A DNA stretch of 64,000 nucleotides, from assembly GCF_023702715.1 (NCBI RefSeq), contig NZ_CP098480.1, forward strand, positions 434,001-498,000, read 5' to 3'. Source of the DNA: Acinetobacter sp. C32I. Lineage in GTDB: Bacteria > Pseudomonadota > Gammaproteobacteria > Pseudomonadales > Moraxellaceae. Below the pieces are notes generated by a model that did not search any database, was not told the DNA's origin, and saw only the letters and a list, made by a program, of their open reading frames with translations. The translations under genes and the position numbers were made by a program. Positions within the stretch are counted from its first letter, which is position 1, and each line of letters begins with the position of its first letter. This document shows, piece after piece, positions 52,125 to 61,356 of this stretch.

Positions 52125-54629
52125 ATGGCGCATCGTATTTATTTATATAATGTTGATCATAATAAACAAAATGCTTATTCAGGATATTTAGGCGAGTGGA
52201 AATATGAAATTCCGCAGCTGTTACTGCCTTTGTTTTTTATACAGCCGACACGTAAAGGACATTTACTTTACTTTGATCGTGTGAGAGGCGTTGCCTATTT
52301 ACAACGCTTTTATGACTTATTGAGTGAAACCTATCAGTTGAACAGTCAAGCTGATTTTGTCGAGGCTCGGCAGACCATGTTTGATGTGTTGCAAAGCTTG
52401 CCTTATGAGCAGTTTGAAATGGATGCAACTGATGTTTTTAACATGAATGAGGAAAGCCATCGTCTACAAGCTCAGGACTGGGTTGAAGAAATATTAGAAA
52501 AAAAATTCTTGTATGATCAAGCGATAGAATTAAGAGATTTATCTGTTTTAAATCCAATATTGGCCAGAAGTGGTTATGAAAGCTTTCTCGAGATTTTACA
52601 GACAGATTGGATTCAGTGGGGACTTGGTTATTGGGAGGCATGGCTTTACCGAGATGCAACCGAAAGTTTTGAAGAAAACGGTCTATGGGGGTTAAAGAAC
52701 CGTAAAGGAGAGACGGTTCTTACACCACAATTTAGTCAGATTTCAGCATTCAATGAGGATGGAATCGCGATATTTGCGTGCAATGGACGATATGGTTATC
52801 TCAATCATTATGGAAAGATCATACTTGATGCCCAATTCGCTAATGCAGATGATAGTTTTCAGCTTGAAGGTAAAAATTATGCTGTGGTTCATCCACTGGA
52901 AACTTCGGAGCAACAAGGGGTCATGTGTCTAGATAACGGAGAATGGATGATTCCTGCCTGCTATGATGGCATTGAACAGCTCCTTTATTCTGATATTTTT
53001 AATGTGCTACAACATGGTAAATATTGGCTTTTTAATCTTCAGCATCAACTGGTTATTGCTGAATCTTCGGGCAGTCCCTTTGAGCAACATTATTTAAATG
53101 AACAGAACACACTTTATTCTTATGAGCTAGCAGGAACAACAAAGAGACGATATTTTCTGAGTAATGGAACTGATTTAGGCGAGTTTCTTGAAGATGTACT
53201 ACAACCGCTTAGTCATGGTTATTTGTGGATTAAGCCAAATAAATTTCAACGTAAGATTTCTATATTAAAACCAGATGGTGGGTTATTGCTTGACGATGTA
53301 GATCAATTAAAAGACTGGTCTGCCTATGGTTATATGAGCTTTGCTTATCGTAAACAAAATAAATGGTTTCTATACCAAACTCAAACGCATGAGTTTTTGC
53401 TGCAACAGGGGGTAGATAAACTGATTGACGGTAATTATTTAAATGATCTTAATGATATTTATCCGTTGGGAGAAGCTGGGCAATATGGGGTGTATGATGC
53501 AGCGCTGCAGAAATGGTTAATTCCTCTTTCTGATCAATTTGCACGTATAGAGCACATCAGTCATGGATTTTTTCGGTGCATGACTGCAACTGGGCACTAT
53601 TATTATGATGCTAAACAAAAGTATTTAAGTGAAAGTTTTGATTATATTGCGCCTGCAATCCTTCATTATGATCCAGCATTTGGGCAATTAACTTTATTTA
53701 AAGATCTTAAATTATTCTTTATAAATCAGCAAAGACAACTAGAACAAGCTCAACCAAATCAAATCGGTCAATTTTATTTGCAGCGTTTTCATTTTCAAGG
53801 CAAAGATTTACGGTTCTTTGAACAGTTCTACCTACGTTGGAAGGCCGCACTCGGTGATCAGTATTTTAATCATTTGGAGATTAGTACTTTGTCTAAAATC
53901 GCTCAATATTTTGAGGAACATCAAGGTATGGAGCAAGCAGTTCAATATTATCAGGCTGCCATAGATCGGGGCGATAGCGGGAGTATGGTTGCTTTAGGAT
54001 TGATTTATGACAACGGTGATGGTGTCGAGCAAGATTATGTGCGGGCGCTGAACTATTATCAGCAAGCAGCGCAATTGGGCAATGCGTGGGGGTGGAATAA
54101 TCTGGGGTGTATGTATTTAAAAGGACAGGGTGTTGAAGCAAATATCCAACAAGCAACTGAGTGTTTCAAGCAGAGTGCACAGTTAGGAAATGGTCAAGCC
54201 TGTAAAAATTTAGCAGGCCTGTATTATGACGGCGTTGAGGTCGACCAAGATTTAGAGCAAGCACAGGACTACTACCAGCGTGCCGAACAGCAATTATATT
54301 TCTGTGGGGAACAACTCGCCGATATTTATTATAGAAAGGCGGCCTATGATCAAGTGGCTAAATTGATCAAACGAGATAAAACAGATGACTATACTGCAAT
54401 TTATTATGCGCTGATGTATGAAGCTGGGCATCAGTTTAAGCAGAATATTAAAAAGGCAATCTTATATTTTGAAAAAGCATTAGATTATGCAGATTATCAT
54501 TATGCATTGAAGCAGCTACTTTTTTATTATGGTAAATCAGAGCAATTTAAAAATTCTGAAAAATATAAACATTGGAAAAATTATATTGAAAGTAATGCAA
54601 TACAACTCGATGAGTCTACATTTGACTAA
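52125..54629 (+). CDS. WG-repeat and Sel1-repeat protein
   Basis: An 834-residue soluble protein. The middle carries WG-type beta repeats (GLWGLKNRKGETVLTPQFSQISAF, then GRYGYLNHYGKIILDAQFANADDSF, and more diverged copies to about residue 480). The C-terminal quarter (about residues 600-740) has Sel1-like repeats (GSMVALGLIYDNGDGVEQDYVRALNYYQQAAQLGN and its neighbours), with a further partial one at 760-800. Both motifs bind proteins or peptides. The combination suggests a scaffold; no signal peptide or enzyme domain is visible. Cellular role unknown. Confidence 0.8.
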   Translation: MAHRIYLYNVDHNKQNAYSGYLGEWKYEIPQLLLPLFFIQPTRKGHLLYFDRVRGVAYLQRFYDLLSETYQLNSQADFVEARQTMFDVLQSLPYEQFEMDATDVFNMNEESHRLQAQDWVEEILEKKFLYDQAIELRDLSVLNPILARSGYESFLEILQTDWIQWGLGYWEAWLYRDATESFEENGLWGLKNRKGETVLTPQFSQISAFNEDGIAIFACNGRYGYLNHYGKIILDAQFANADDSFQLEGKNYAVVHPLETSEQQGVMCLDNGEWMIPACYDGIEQLLYSDIFNVLQHGKYWLFNLQHQLVIAESSGSPFEQHYLNEQNTLYSYELAGTTKRRYFLSNGTDLGEFLEDVLQPLSHGYLWIKPNKFQRKISILKPDGGLLLDDVDQLKDWSAYGYMSFAYRKQNKWFLYQTQTHEFLLQQGVDKLIDGNYLNDLNDIYPLGEAGQYGVYDAALQKWLIPLSDQFARIEHISHGFFRCMTATGHYYYDAKQKYLSESFDYIAPAILHYDPAFGQLTLFKDLKLFFINQQRQLEQAQPNQIGQFYLQRFHFQGKDLRFFEQFYLRWKAALGDQYFNHLEISTLSKIAQYFEEHQGMEQAVQYYQAAIDRGDSGSMVALGLIYDNGDGVEQDYVRALNYYQQAAQLGNAWGWNNLGCMYLKGQGVEANIQQATECFKQSAQLGNGQACKNLAGLYYDGVEVDQDLEQAQDYYQRAEQQLYFCGEQLADIYYRKAAYDQVAKLIKRDKTDDYTAIYYALMYEAGHQFKQNIKKAILYFEKALDYADYHYALKQLLFYYGKSEQFKNSEKYKHWKNYIESNAIQLDESTFD

Positions 54630-54661
54630 ACAGGATATTGCTAGGTAAAAATGCCATAAAT

Positions 54662-54696
54662 AAAAAAAGCTGAATCAAATGATTCAGCTTTTTTAT
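54662..54696. terminator. Bidirectional terminator between the WG/Sel1 gene and the thiolase
   Basis: The stem AAAAAAGCTGAATC / GATTCAGCTTTTTT with A and T runs between convergent genes. Confidence 0.88.
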
Positions 54697-54710
54697 GGGC
54701 AGATGAACAA

Positions 54711-56246
54711 TTATTTTTCAATAATCGCCGTTACACCTTGACCACCAGCAGCACAGATCGAAACAAGAATACGACCTGAACCTTTTTCATTTAAGATTTT
54801 CGCAGCAGTCGCGATGATACGACCACCTGTAGCAGCGAATGGGTGACCCGCAGCTAAAGAAGAACCTTTGATGTTGAGCTTGCTACGATCAATTGAACCT
54901 AAAGGTGCATCTAAACCTAAACGCTCTTTACAGAATTTTTCATCTTCCCAAGCTTTCAAGGTAGAAAGAACTTGTGATGCAAATGCTTCGTGGATTTCAT
55001 AGTAGTCGAAATCTTGAAGTTTAAGGCCAGCACGCTCAAGCATACGCGGAACTGCATAAGCAGGCGCCATCAATAAACCTTCTTTCTTACCAACGAAATC
55101 AACTGCGGCAGTTTCAGAGAAAGTTAAGTAAGCAAGTATTTCGTGACCATTTGCTTTCGCCCATTCTTCAGACGCTAAAAGTACACATGAAGCACCATCA
55201 GTCAGTGGAGTCGAGTTACCCGCTGTCATGGTTGCAGCTTCGCCTTTACCAAAGACTGGTTTTAATTTTGCTAATTTCTCAGCAGTCGAGTCAGCACGTA
55301 AGTTGTTGTCACGATTTAAACCCAAGAATGGTGTAATTAAGTCATCGAAGAAACCTTCTTCATATGCTTTTGCCATTTTTTGGTGAGAAGAAGCAGCAAG
55401 AATATCTTGCTCTTCACGTGGAATACCCCACTCAAGCGCAGTGATTGCTTGATGGTCGCCCATAGATAAACCTGTACGTGGCTCACCATTTTTAGGTGCA
55501 TCCATAAGATCTTTAACATTAATTTTTGCTAAAGCTTTTAAACGGTCTTTACCAGTTTTAGCAATGTTAAGCTCAAGCAGGGCTTTACGTAAGCCGTCAC
55601 CGAAAGCGATTGGTGCATCAGAAGTGGTATCAACACCGCCTGCGATACCTACTTCGATTTGACCTAAAGCAATTTTGTTTGCTACAAGGAAGGCTGCTTG
55701 TAAGCCAGTACCACATGCTTGTTGAATGTCATATGCAGGGGTTTCTGGCGCAAGTTGAGTATTTAAAACACACTCACGAGTCATGTTGAAATCACGGCTG
55801 TGCTTTAATACTGCACCAGCAACCACTTCACCTAGGCGTTGACCTTGTAGGTTGAAGCGCTCAACCAAACCGTTTAACGCAGCTGTAAACATGTCGATGT
55901 TAGAAGCTGTGAAATAAGCGCCGTTAGAGCGAGCGAAAGGAATACGGTTACCGCCGATAATGGCAACACGGCGCACAGTGTTTTGGCTCATGGTTTTATC
56001 CTGTTGAACAGAAGGTTTGGTTGTTTTAGCTGTAGCTGCTTTTGTCGTCGTAGACGCAGCAGTGCTTTTTGTAGTCCCCGCACTACGTGTTGTAGAGCGA
56101 GCACGCGTTGTTTTAGGTGTCGTCGTTGCCGCTTTAGATGTTGTGCTTGCAGTTTTACGTGAAGTTGAAGCTGCTTTTGATGTATTTGACACAGTCTCTT
56201 GAGCGGAAGTCTCGACTGCTGGATTTTCTTGAGTTGTTTTGCTCAT
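54711..56246 (-). CDS. Thiolase (acetyl-CoA acetyltransferase type) with basic low-complexity N-terminal tail
   Basis: A 511-residue protein. Residues about 1-85 are Ser/Thr/Ala/Lys-rich (for example TTPKTTRARSTTRSAGTTKS), unlike any thiolase. From Met86 a full thiolase (426 residues) follows: the acyl-carrying cysteine in QQACGTGLQAA, the catalytic histidine in EIHEAFASQVL, and the second cysteine in SICAAGGQGVTA. It resembles the FadI/FadA2-like thiolases. An AGGAT ribosome-binding site 7 bases before Met86 (55991) could yield a tailless form. It is divergent from a FabG4-like and a MaoC gene. Confidence 0.88.
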   Translation of the reverse strand: MSKTTQENPAVETSAQETVSNTSKAASTSRKTASTTSKAATTTPKTTRARSTTRSAGTTKSTAASTTTKAATAKTTKPSVQQDKTMSQNTVRRVAIIGGNRIPFARSNGAYFTASNIDMFTAALNGLVERFNLQGQRLGEVVAGAVLKHSRDFNMTRECVLNTQLAPETPAYDIQQACGTGLQAAFLVANKIALGQIEVGIAGGVDTTSDAPIAFGDGLRKALLELNIAKTGKDRLKALAKINVKDLMDAPKNGEPRTGLSMGDHQAITALEWGIPREEQDILAASSHQKMAKAYEEGFFDDLITPFLGLNRDNNLRADSTAEKLAKLKPVFGKGEAATMTAGNSTPLTDGASCVLLASEEWAKANGHEILAYLTFSETAAVDFVGKKEGLLMAPAYAVPRMLERAGLKLQDFDYYEIHEAFASQVLSTLKAWEDEKFCKERLGLDAPLGSIDRSKLNIKGSSLAAGHPFAATGGRIIATAAKILNEKGSGRILVSICAAGGQGVTAIIEK

Positions 56247-56469
56247 AAGGCTTTTCCAAGCATAATTGCGAAATTCTTGCTACAAACATACCATATTTCC
56301 AATAGTGCTGTATTGACTAGAATGACGCTTGAGACCACATTCAGGTCAAGACATCTAGACATGAACTCAAGTATGATTTGCTATGAGTCAATCAGACATT
56401 GATTTCATGCCATATCCCAACATGATTCATGTGTTTGTAACAAATTCATTTGTATGAGAGATAATAACC
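56247..56469. promoter_or_regulatory. Divergent control region of the thiolase and FabG-MaoC genes
   Basis: A 223-bp spacer between opposite starts; both promoters must lie here. I could not define -35/-10 pairs or a regulator dyad with confidence. Confidence 0.4.
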
Positions 56470-57861
56470 ATGACTGATCAGTACCAAGCATTTACACAAT
56501 CACCTTTAGGTAAGTTTGTCGTAAAAAATCTAGGTTTACCATCACCAGTAGCACTAGATCGTTTTGAAAGTGCTCAACCAGTTGTAAATGGTGCAGTATT
56601 GCTTGGCGCAGCACCATCAAGCACGATTTCTGCTGCGATTGCTCAAGTTCTTAGCAATATTCATGCAGATAGCTATGTCGGTAATAATGTTGAATTACAA
56701 CAAACGGCTGCAAAGGTCGGTTTAAATCTTCGTCCTCTTAATGCAGATGATAAAGAATCTAAGTTTAAAGCGGTTGTATTTGATGCGTCTGGCATTCAAG
56801 ATTCAGAACAATTAAAAGCGTTATATGACTTCTTCAATCCAATCGCGCGTCAAATCTCAAGTTCAGGTCGTGTGATCGTGATTGGTACTACACCTGAAAC
56901 TGCGAAAACAGTCAAACAAGCGATTGCACAACGTGCGCTTGAAGGTTTTATCAAATCTGTTGGTAAAGAGTTCAAAAAGGGTATTACTGCTCAAGTGGTT
57001 TATGTGGACCAAGGTGCAGAAGCAAATCTTGAATCAACTTTACGTTTCTTGATTTCACCACGTTCTGCTTATGTCTCTGGTCAAGTGATCCGTGTGTCTA
57101 AAGCAGATGTGGTTGATTTAGATTGGGCGAAGCCACTTGCAGGTAAAACAGCATTAGTGACTGGTGCGAGTCGTGGTATTGGTGAAGCGATTGCGCATGT
57201 ATTGGCGCGTGATGGTGCACATGTCATTTGTTTGGATGTTCCCCAACAACAAGCTGATTTAGAGCGTGTTGCAGGTTCAATTGGTGGTTCAGTATTGGCA
57301 ATCGACATCACTGCTGCTGATGCGGGTGAGAAAATTAAAACTGCTGCTGCAAAACAAGGCGGCGTAGATGTGATCGTACATAACGCTGGAATTACCCGTG
57401 ACAAAACTTTAGCGAATATGAAGCCTGAGCTTTGGGATCTAGTAATCAATATTAACTTGTCTGCAATTGAGCGTGTTAATGATTACTTACTTTCTCATGA
57501 TGGTTTAAATGCCAATGGTCGTATCGTTTGTGTATCATCAATCAGTGGTATCGCAGGTAACCTTGGTCAAACCAACTATGCTGTGTCAAAAGCAGGTGTA
57601 ATTGGTTTGGTTAAATTTACTGCGCCGACATTAAAGAATGGTATTACCATCAATGCGGTTGCACCAGGTTTTATCGAAACACAAATGACTGCCGCGATTC
57701 CATTCGCGATTCGTGAAGCAGGTCGTCGTATGAACTCGATGAACCAAGGTGGCTTACCTGTAGATGTGGCTGAAGCAATTGCGTGGTATGCTTCTACTGG
57801 TTCAACAGGTGTGACAGGTAACGTTGTTCGTGTCTGCGGTCAAAGCTTGTTAGGTGCCTAA
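56470..57861 (+). CDS. High-molecular-weight 3-oxoacyl-ACP/CoA reductase, FabG4-like
   Basis: A 463-residue double-length FabG. The N-terminal half (about residues 1-210) is a degenerate Rossmann domain without a glycine motif. The C-terminal half is an active SDR: TGASRGIGEA near residue 231, NAGITRD, and the catalytic Tyr370-Lys374 in NYAVSKAG. This layout matches the HMwFabG (FabG4) proteins of actinobacteria and Pseudomonas, which reduce 3-oxoacyl thioesters. It starts an operon with the MaoC gene. Confidence 0.9.
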   Translation: MTDQYQAFTQSPLGKFVVKNLGLPSPVALDRFESAQPVVNGAVLLGAAPSSTISAAIAQVLSNIHADSYVGNNVELQQTAAKVGLNLRPLNADDKESKFKAVVFDASGIQDSEQLKALYDFFNPIARQISSSGRVIVIGTTPETAKTVKQAIAQRALEGFIKSVGKEFKKGITAQVVYVDQGAEANLESTLRFLISPRSAYVSGQVIRVSKADVVDLDWAKPLAGKTALVTGASRGIGEAIAHVLARDGAHVICLDVPQQQADLERVAGSIGGSVLAIDITAADAGEKIKTAAAKQGGVDVIVHNAGITRDKTLANMKPELWDLVININLSAIERVNDYLLSHDGLNANGRIVCVSSISGIAGNLGQTNYAVSKAGVIGLVKFTAPTLKNGITINAVAPGFIETQMTAAIPFAIREAGRRMNSMNQGGLPVDVAEAIAWYASTGSTGVTGNVVRVCGQSLLGA

Positions 57862-57926
57862 GCATTAGGGTTTTGAAGAGGGGTGCTTGTGCATCCCTTT
57901 TTTATAAAAATATTGAAAGGTTCATT

Positions 57927-58781
57927 ATGAATACACGTCATTTTAGTCAGTTGCCAAAACCTTATTTAGCTTATCCAAAAGTCATTCAAGGTCTCATTTT
58001 CAAAAAGCCAAAAGGTGAAAAAGTTCTGCCACAAGTTGAGTATGTGGTGGATACACTTAAGATTGATAGCAAACATTTAGAAAGCTATAACGAGATTTGT
58101 GGTTTTAAAAATGATGGTTTCGTGCCAGCAATCTATTTGGCAGTTTTGTCGCAAAGTTTGCAAATGCACATGATGACCAGTGAAGCATTTCCATTCCCAA
58201 TCTTAGGCTTGGTGCATATTCGTAACCAAATCAAGCAAACTCGCAAAATTGCTGTGAATGAGCAAATCACTTTATCGTGCAAGTTTGGCGAGCTAAAACC
58301 GCATGACAAAGGTTTACAGTTTGATTTCATCACGACTGCGAAAGTCGGTGGTGAAGTGGTGATGGAAAGTTTAACCACTTATTTATCACGCCAAAAAACT
58401 GAGAAAAAAGCAGTTGAAAAAGCCAAAGAAGTGAAAGAACCTGCTTACCAACCACAAGCAGAATGGAATATTTCTGAAAATACCGGCCGTCGTTATGCCG
58501 TGATTTCGGGTGACTTTAACTTGATTCATATCCATGCTGTGACTGCAAAAGCGTTTGGCTTTAAACAGGCGATTGCACATGGGATGTGGAGCAAAGCTAA
58601 AGCTTTGGCAAGTATCGAATTAACTGCGGCTTATGAGGCAGATGTTTGGTTTAAACTACCGATGTTCTTACCATCTACGGTGGAGTTTTTAACTGCAGCC
58701 GAGCCAAAACAAACAGATTTTTTAATTCGTAATGTGAAATCTAAAAAGCCACATGTTGCGGGTACAGTAAAAGCCCTTTAG
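57927..58781 (+). CDS. MaoC-like (R)-enoyl hydratase
   Basis: A 284-residue double hot-dog protein. The hydratase-2 motif is in SGDFNLIHIHAVTAKAFGFKQAIAHGMWSKA (about residues 190-220), with the catalytic Asp and His. It should hydrate enoyl thioesters or dehydrate 3-hydroxyacyl thioesters, next to the reductase upstream. The ATG at 57927 with GAAAGG 6 bases upstream is preferred to the open frame from 57873. It lies 65 bp after the FabG4-like gene. Confidence 0.88.
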   Translation: MNTRHFSQLPKPYLAYPKVIQGLIFKKPKGEKVLPQVEYVVDTLKIDSKHLESYNEICGFKNDGFVPAIYLAVLSQSLQMHMMTSEAFPFPILGLVHIRNQIKQTRKIAVNEQITLSCKFGELKPHDKGLQFDFITTAKVGGEVVMESLTTYLSRQKTEKKAVEKAKEVKEPAYQPQAEWNISENTGRRYAVISGDFNLIHIHAVTAKAFGFKQAIAHGMWSKAKALASIELTAAYEADVWFKLPMFLPSTVEFLTAAEPKQTDFLIRNVKSKKPHVAGTVKAL

Positions 58782-58802
58782 TACTATCATATAATGTAAA
58801 TA

Positions 58803-58826
58803 ATCCCTGGTGTTCGCAACAGGGAT
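58803..58826 (+). terminator. Hairpin after the MaoC gene
   Basis: ATCCCTG / CAGGGAT around a 10-base loop; no clear T run follows, so termination is uncertain. Confidence 0.45.
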
Positions 58827-58862
58827 CTGCTAACAAGTATAAATATCATAAGGATTTGAGCT

Positions 58863-60116
58863 TTGATTAAAGAACTTTTATTTGCTGATACACATCATTA
58901 TCACGGCAGTGTTGATGAACGCTTTATTGATTTGGCGAGCCAATTTAGCCGTCTGCAAGATGCGAGAACCCAGCAAGGTGGTGCTGCATTGGTGGTGTAT
59001 TTCCAAGGTCAAAAAGTTGTTGATATTTATACGGGTAAAAAATCTCAAGAACAAGATTGGCAATCCAATACTTTAGCCATGTGCTATTCAACAGGGAAAG
59101 GCATTCTGGCAACACTTGCACATATTTTGGTGAGTGAAGGTGTGCTGGATTATGAGCAACCGATTGCACATTATTGGCCTGAGTTCGCTCAGAATGGTAA
59201 AGCCAATATTACTTTACGTCATGTTTTATCGCATCAAAGCGGTTTATTTGACATTCGCAATACTATTGAAACCGCAACAGAAATGCTGGATTGGTCGCAT
59301 ATGCTGGATGTGATAGCCGCAGCGACACCACGTTTTGCTGCTGGACAAAGTTTTGCCTATCAGCCTTTGACCTATGGGTGGATTTTGGGTGGAGTGCTTG
59401 AGAAAGCAGCCAAACAACCTCTGAGTTGGCTGATGCAACGTTATCTGGTACAACCGCTTGAACTGGATGGCGCATATTTTGGGACACCAACATCGGAATT
59501 AAATCGTGTTGCGCGTTTGTTGGAACAGCCGAAAACAGCATCTCAAGCTAAACCGCAAAGCAAGAAAGACAATGCTCCACGTAAAGCATCCTTATCAGAA
59601 CGCTTATTGGAGCTCTCTGGGCAAAGCCCGCAAGATTTTCAAGATGCCATGATTCCGAAAGGCATGCGTCATTTTAGTTTTTATAGTGATGCAGGTTTGC
59701 AAGCTGTGATTCCTGCGGCCAATGGGGTATTTACAGCAGATAGTTTGGCTAAAGTCTATGCGATGCTTGCTAACCAAGGAGAGTGGCAGGGTCAGCAATT
59801 GATTCGCCCAGAAGTATTTAAGCAACTCAGTACGGTACAAAGCAAAGCACGTGATCGCGTGATGCCAATTCCAATGCATTGGCGTTTGGGCTATCACCGG
59901 ATCTTGACCATGGGCAAACGTGCACCACACGGCTTTGGACATGTCGGCTTTAATGGCTCAGGGGCGTGGTGTGATTTTGAGCGTGAACTCAGTTTTGCTT
60001 ATACCCATAATTTTAATATTACCTCGGCAACAGGCGATTATCGTCTATGGGGCTTGAGCCAAGAAACGCTTCGCTGTGCAGATGAAATACGAACAGGTCG
60101 AAAAGGCTGGTTTTAA
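58863..60116 (+). CDS. Serine hydrolase, beta-lactamase/EstB type
   Basis: A 417-residue class-C beta-lactamase-fold esterase. The SxxK motif is Ser76-Thr-Gly-Lys79 in CYSTGKGIL, and the second motif tyrosine is in FAYQPLTYGWILGG. No signal peptide is visible, so it is probably cytoplasmic or peripheral; EstB-type members hydrolyse short-chain esters, and antibiotic resistance should not be assumed. The start is TTG at 58863, with AAGGA 8 bases upstream. The last 4 bases overlap the convergent GNAT gene. Confidence 0.86.
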   Translation: MIKELLFADTHHYHGSVDERFIDLASQFSRLQDARTQQGGAALVVYFQGQKVVDIYTGKKSQEQDWQSNTLAMCYSTGKGILATLAHILVSEGVLDYEQPIAHYWPEFAQNGKANITLRHVLSHQSGLFDIRNTIETATEMLDWSHMLDVIAAATPRFAAGQSFAYQPLTYGWILGGVLEKAAKQPLSWLMQRYLVQPLELDGAYFGTPTSELNRVARLLEQPKTASQAKPQSKKDNAPRKASLSERLLELSGQSPQDFQDAMIPKGMRHFSFYSDAGLQAVIPAANGVFTADSLAKVYAMLANQGEWQGQQLIRPEVFKQLSTVQSKARDRVMPIPMHWRLGYHRILTMGKRAPHGFGHVGFNGSGAWCDFERELSFAYTHNFNITSATGDYRLWGLSQETLRCADEIRTGRKGWF

Positions 60117-60631
60117 TTCGCCTTAGGTTGATAGCGTGGAATGTGGTAAATCACCGCCTCATATTTGCTTTCCGTCTTGTATGCAGCAATAGTTCCACCT
60201 AAAAGTTCAGCCAGTTTACGACTTGGCTGATTATCCACAGCAACAGGGTATAAGAAATATTGGGCTGCGAGATGAGTAGAGGCCCAACGAAATACTTCTA
60301 AAATCGCTTCTTTGGCAAAACCTTGATTGTGGCAATCTTCCCGAATCCATAGTCCCAGTTCAGGTGTTGCGGTCTGCATTCGATGCACACCGATAAGACC
60401 AATAAACGCCTGATCTTGTTTACGACGTAACACAAAATGTCGGTCGGTATTTTTTGCTTCTGCCAATAACCATTGTTGACCAATTTTTTCTTGCTCAGTG
60501 AAGCTTTGAGCAGGTTCCCAATCCATATAACGGGTTAATGTTGTTGTTACACAAGGATAGATATCAGCAAGGTCATCCATTTGAAATACAAATAAATCGA
60601 GTCTTGCTGTTTGTAATAATGCTCGTTTCAT
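60113..60631 (-). CDS. GNAT family acetyltransferase, RimJ/RimL type
   Basis: A 172-residue N-acetyltransferase with the acetyl-CoA binding part in ELGLWIREDCHNQGFAKEAILEVFRWA (an R/Q-x-x-G-x-A-like loop) and a C-terminal VDNQPSRKLAELLGG, typical of RimJ/RimL-type GNATs. The substrate is unknown. It starts 8 bp after the TetR gene on the same strand, so they are cotranscribed. Confidence 0.85.
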   Translation of the reverse strand: MKRALLQTARLDLFVFQMDDLADIYPCVTTTLTRYMDWEPAQSFTEQEKIGQQWLLAEAKNTDRHFVLRRKQDQAFIGLIGVHRMQTATPELGLWIREDCHNQGFAKEAILEVFRWASTHLAAQYFLYPVAVDNQPSRKLAELLGGTIAAYKTESKYEAVIYHIPRYQPKAN

Positions 60632-60638
60632 TGTTTAC

Positions 60639-61229
60639 TCATTTTGATTTTTGAAATAGTTCTGCTTGAATAATCGCTTCAGTATGACGTTTAAAATCGA
60701 TTTCATTTAAGCCAATCAGCCCTAGTTTGTAAATCCCTTCCAAGCCACAGACGAAAGCAATCAAGCGCCATGCGATATCGTGACTATCAGTGTCGAAATG
60801 AAATTCACCTTGGGTTTGACCTTCATCAATCATCCGTACAATTGAGCGATGCCAGTCCTGCATGGCAATGTTATAAGCCTGTTTGATTTCCTGATCTTGA
60901 TCAATTAAAACTTCAGCCTCATTCCATAAGCGTAAATAGGGTTGAATTTGTTCAATATTTTCACAGCCGAGCAATAGAGAAAGACGTTGCAGGTAATTGA
61001 CAGTCGTCACCTGATTTTCAATTTCGTCCAATTGCTGCATCAATTTAATAAAAGCTTCGGCCTTAAGCTGTGAGCTAGATGCAAAATGGTGATGCACCTG
61101 CCCAGTTGATGTTTGAGCTTCAGTCGCGATACGGCGAACCGTCATAGCGGAAAAACCTTCGTTTAAGGCAAGTTGCATGGCGGCTTGCAAAATCATTTCA
61201 CGACGTTGTTCACGGTTTAAATAAGCCAT
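60639..61229 (-). CDS. TetR family repressor
   Basis: A 196-residue regulator. The helix-turn-helix at about residues 10-55 is EMILQAAMQLALNEGFSAMTVRRIATEAQTSTGQVHHHFASS; the rest is a ligand-binding domain. It is divergent from an SmvA-like exporter, and two related operator-like dyads lie in the gap. The ATG at 61229 fits family starts; the open frame to 61286 would run into the promoter. Role: probably represses the exporter and itself. Confidence 0.9.
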   Translation of the reverse strand: MAYLNREQRREMILQAAMQLALNEGFSAMTVRRIATEAQTSTGQVHHHFASSSQLKAEAFIKLMQQLDEIENQVTTVNYLQRLSLLLGCENIEQIQPYLRLWNEAEVLIDQDQEIKQAYNIAMQDWHRSIVRMIDEGQTQGEFHFDTDSHDIAWRLIAFVCGLEGIYKLGLIGLNEIDFKRHTEAIIQAELFQKSK

Positions 61230-61289
61230 TCTTTCTTTAGCACCTCTATACATATACAAATCAGAAACAAACTCACTTAAATCCAAAAG

Positions 61290-61343
61290 TTGGACAGGTG
61301 TTCAATTTTGGTTATAATAACGCCAATTTGAACAGTTGTCCAA
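61290..61343. promoter_or_regulatory. Exporter promoter flanked by two inverted TetR operators
   Basis: TTGGACAGGTGTTCAA (61290-61305) and TTGAACAGTTGTCCAA (61328-61343) are each pseudo-palindromic and are inverted copies of each other (14 of 16 match). The -35 TTGGAC (61290-61295) and -10 TATAAT (61313-61318) have a 17-bp spacer, so operator 1 covers the -35 and operator 2 lies just after the predicted start near 61325. Confidence 0.82.
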
Positions 61344-61356
61344 TTTAGAGGCATTT

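Noticed and set aside
56017..56202. Plus-strand open frame opposite the thiolase tail
   Set aside because: It is a Val/Ala-rich shadow of the low-complexity tail and has no start signals.
58863..60116. Antibiotic-resistance beta-lactamase
   Set aside because: SxxK is present, but there is no signal peptide and the overall sequence fits EstB-type esterases.
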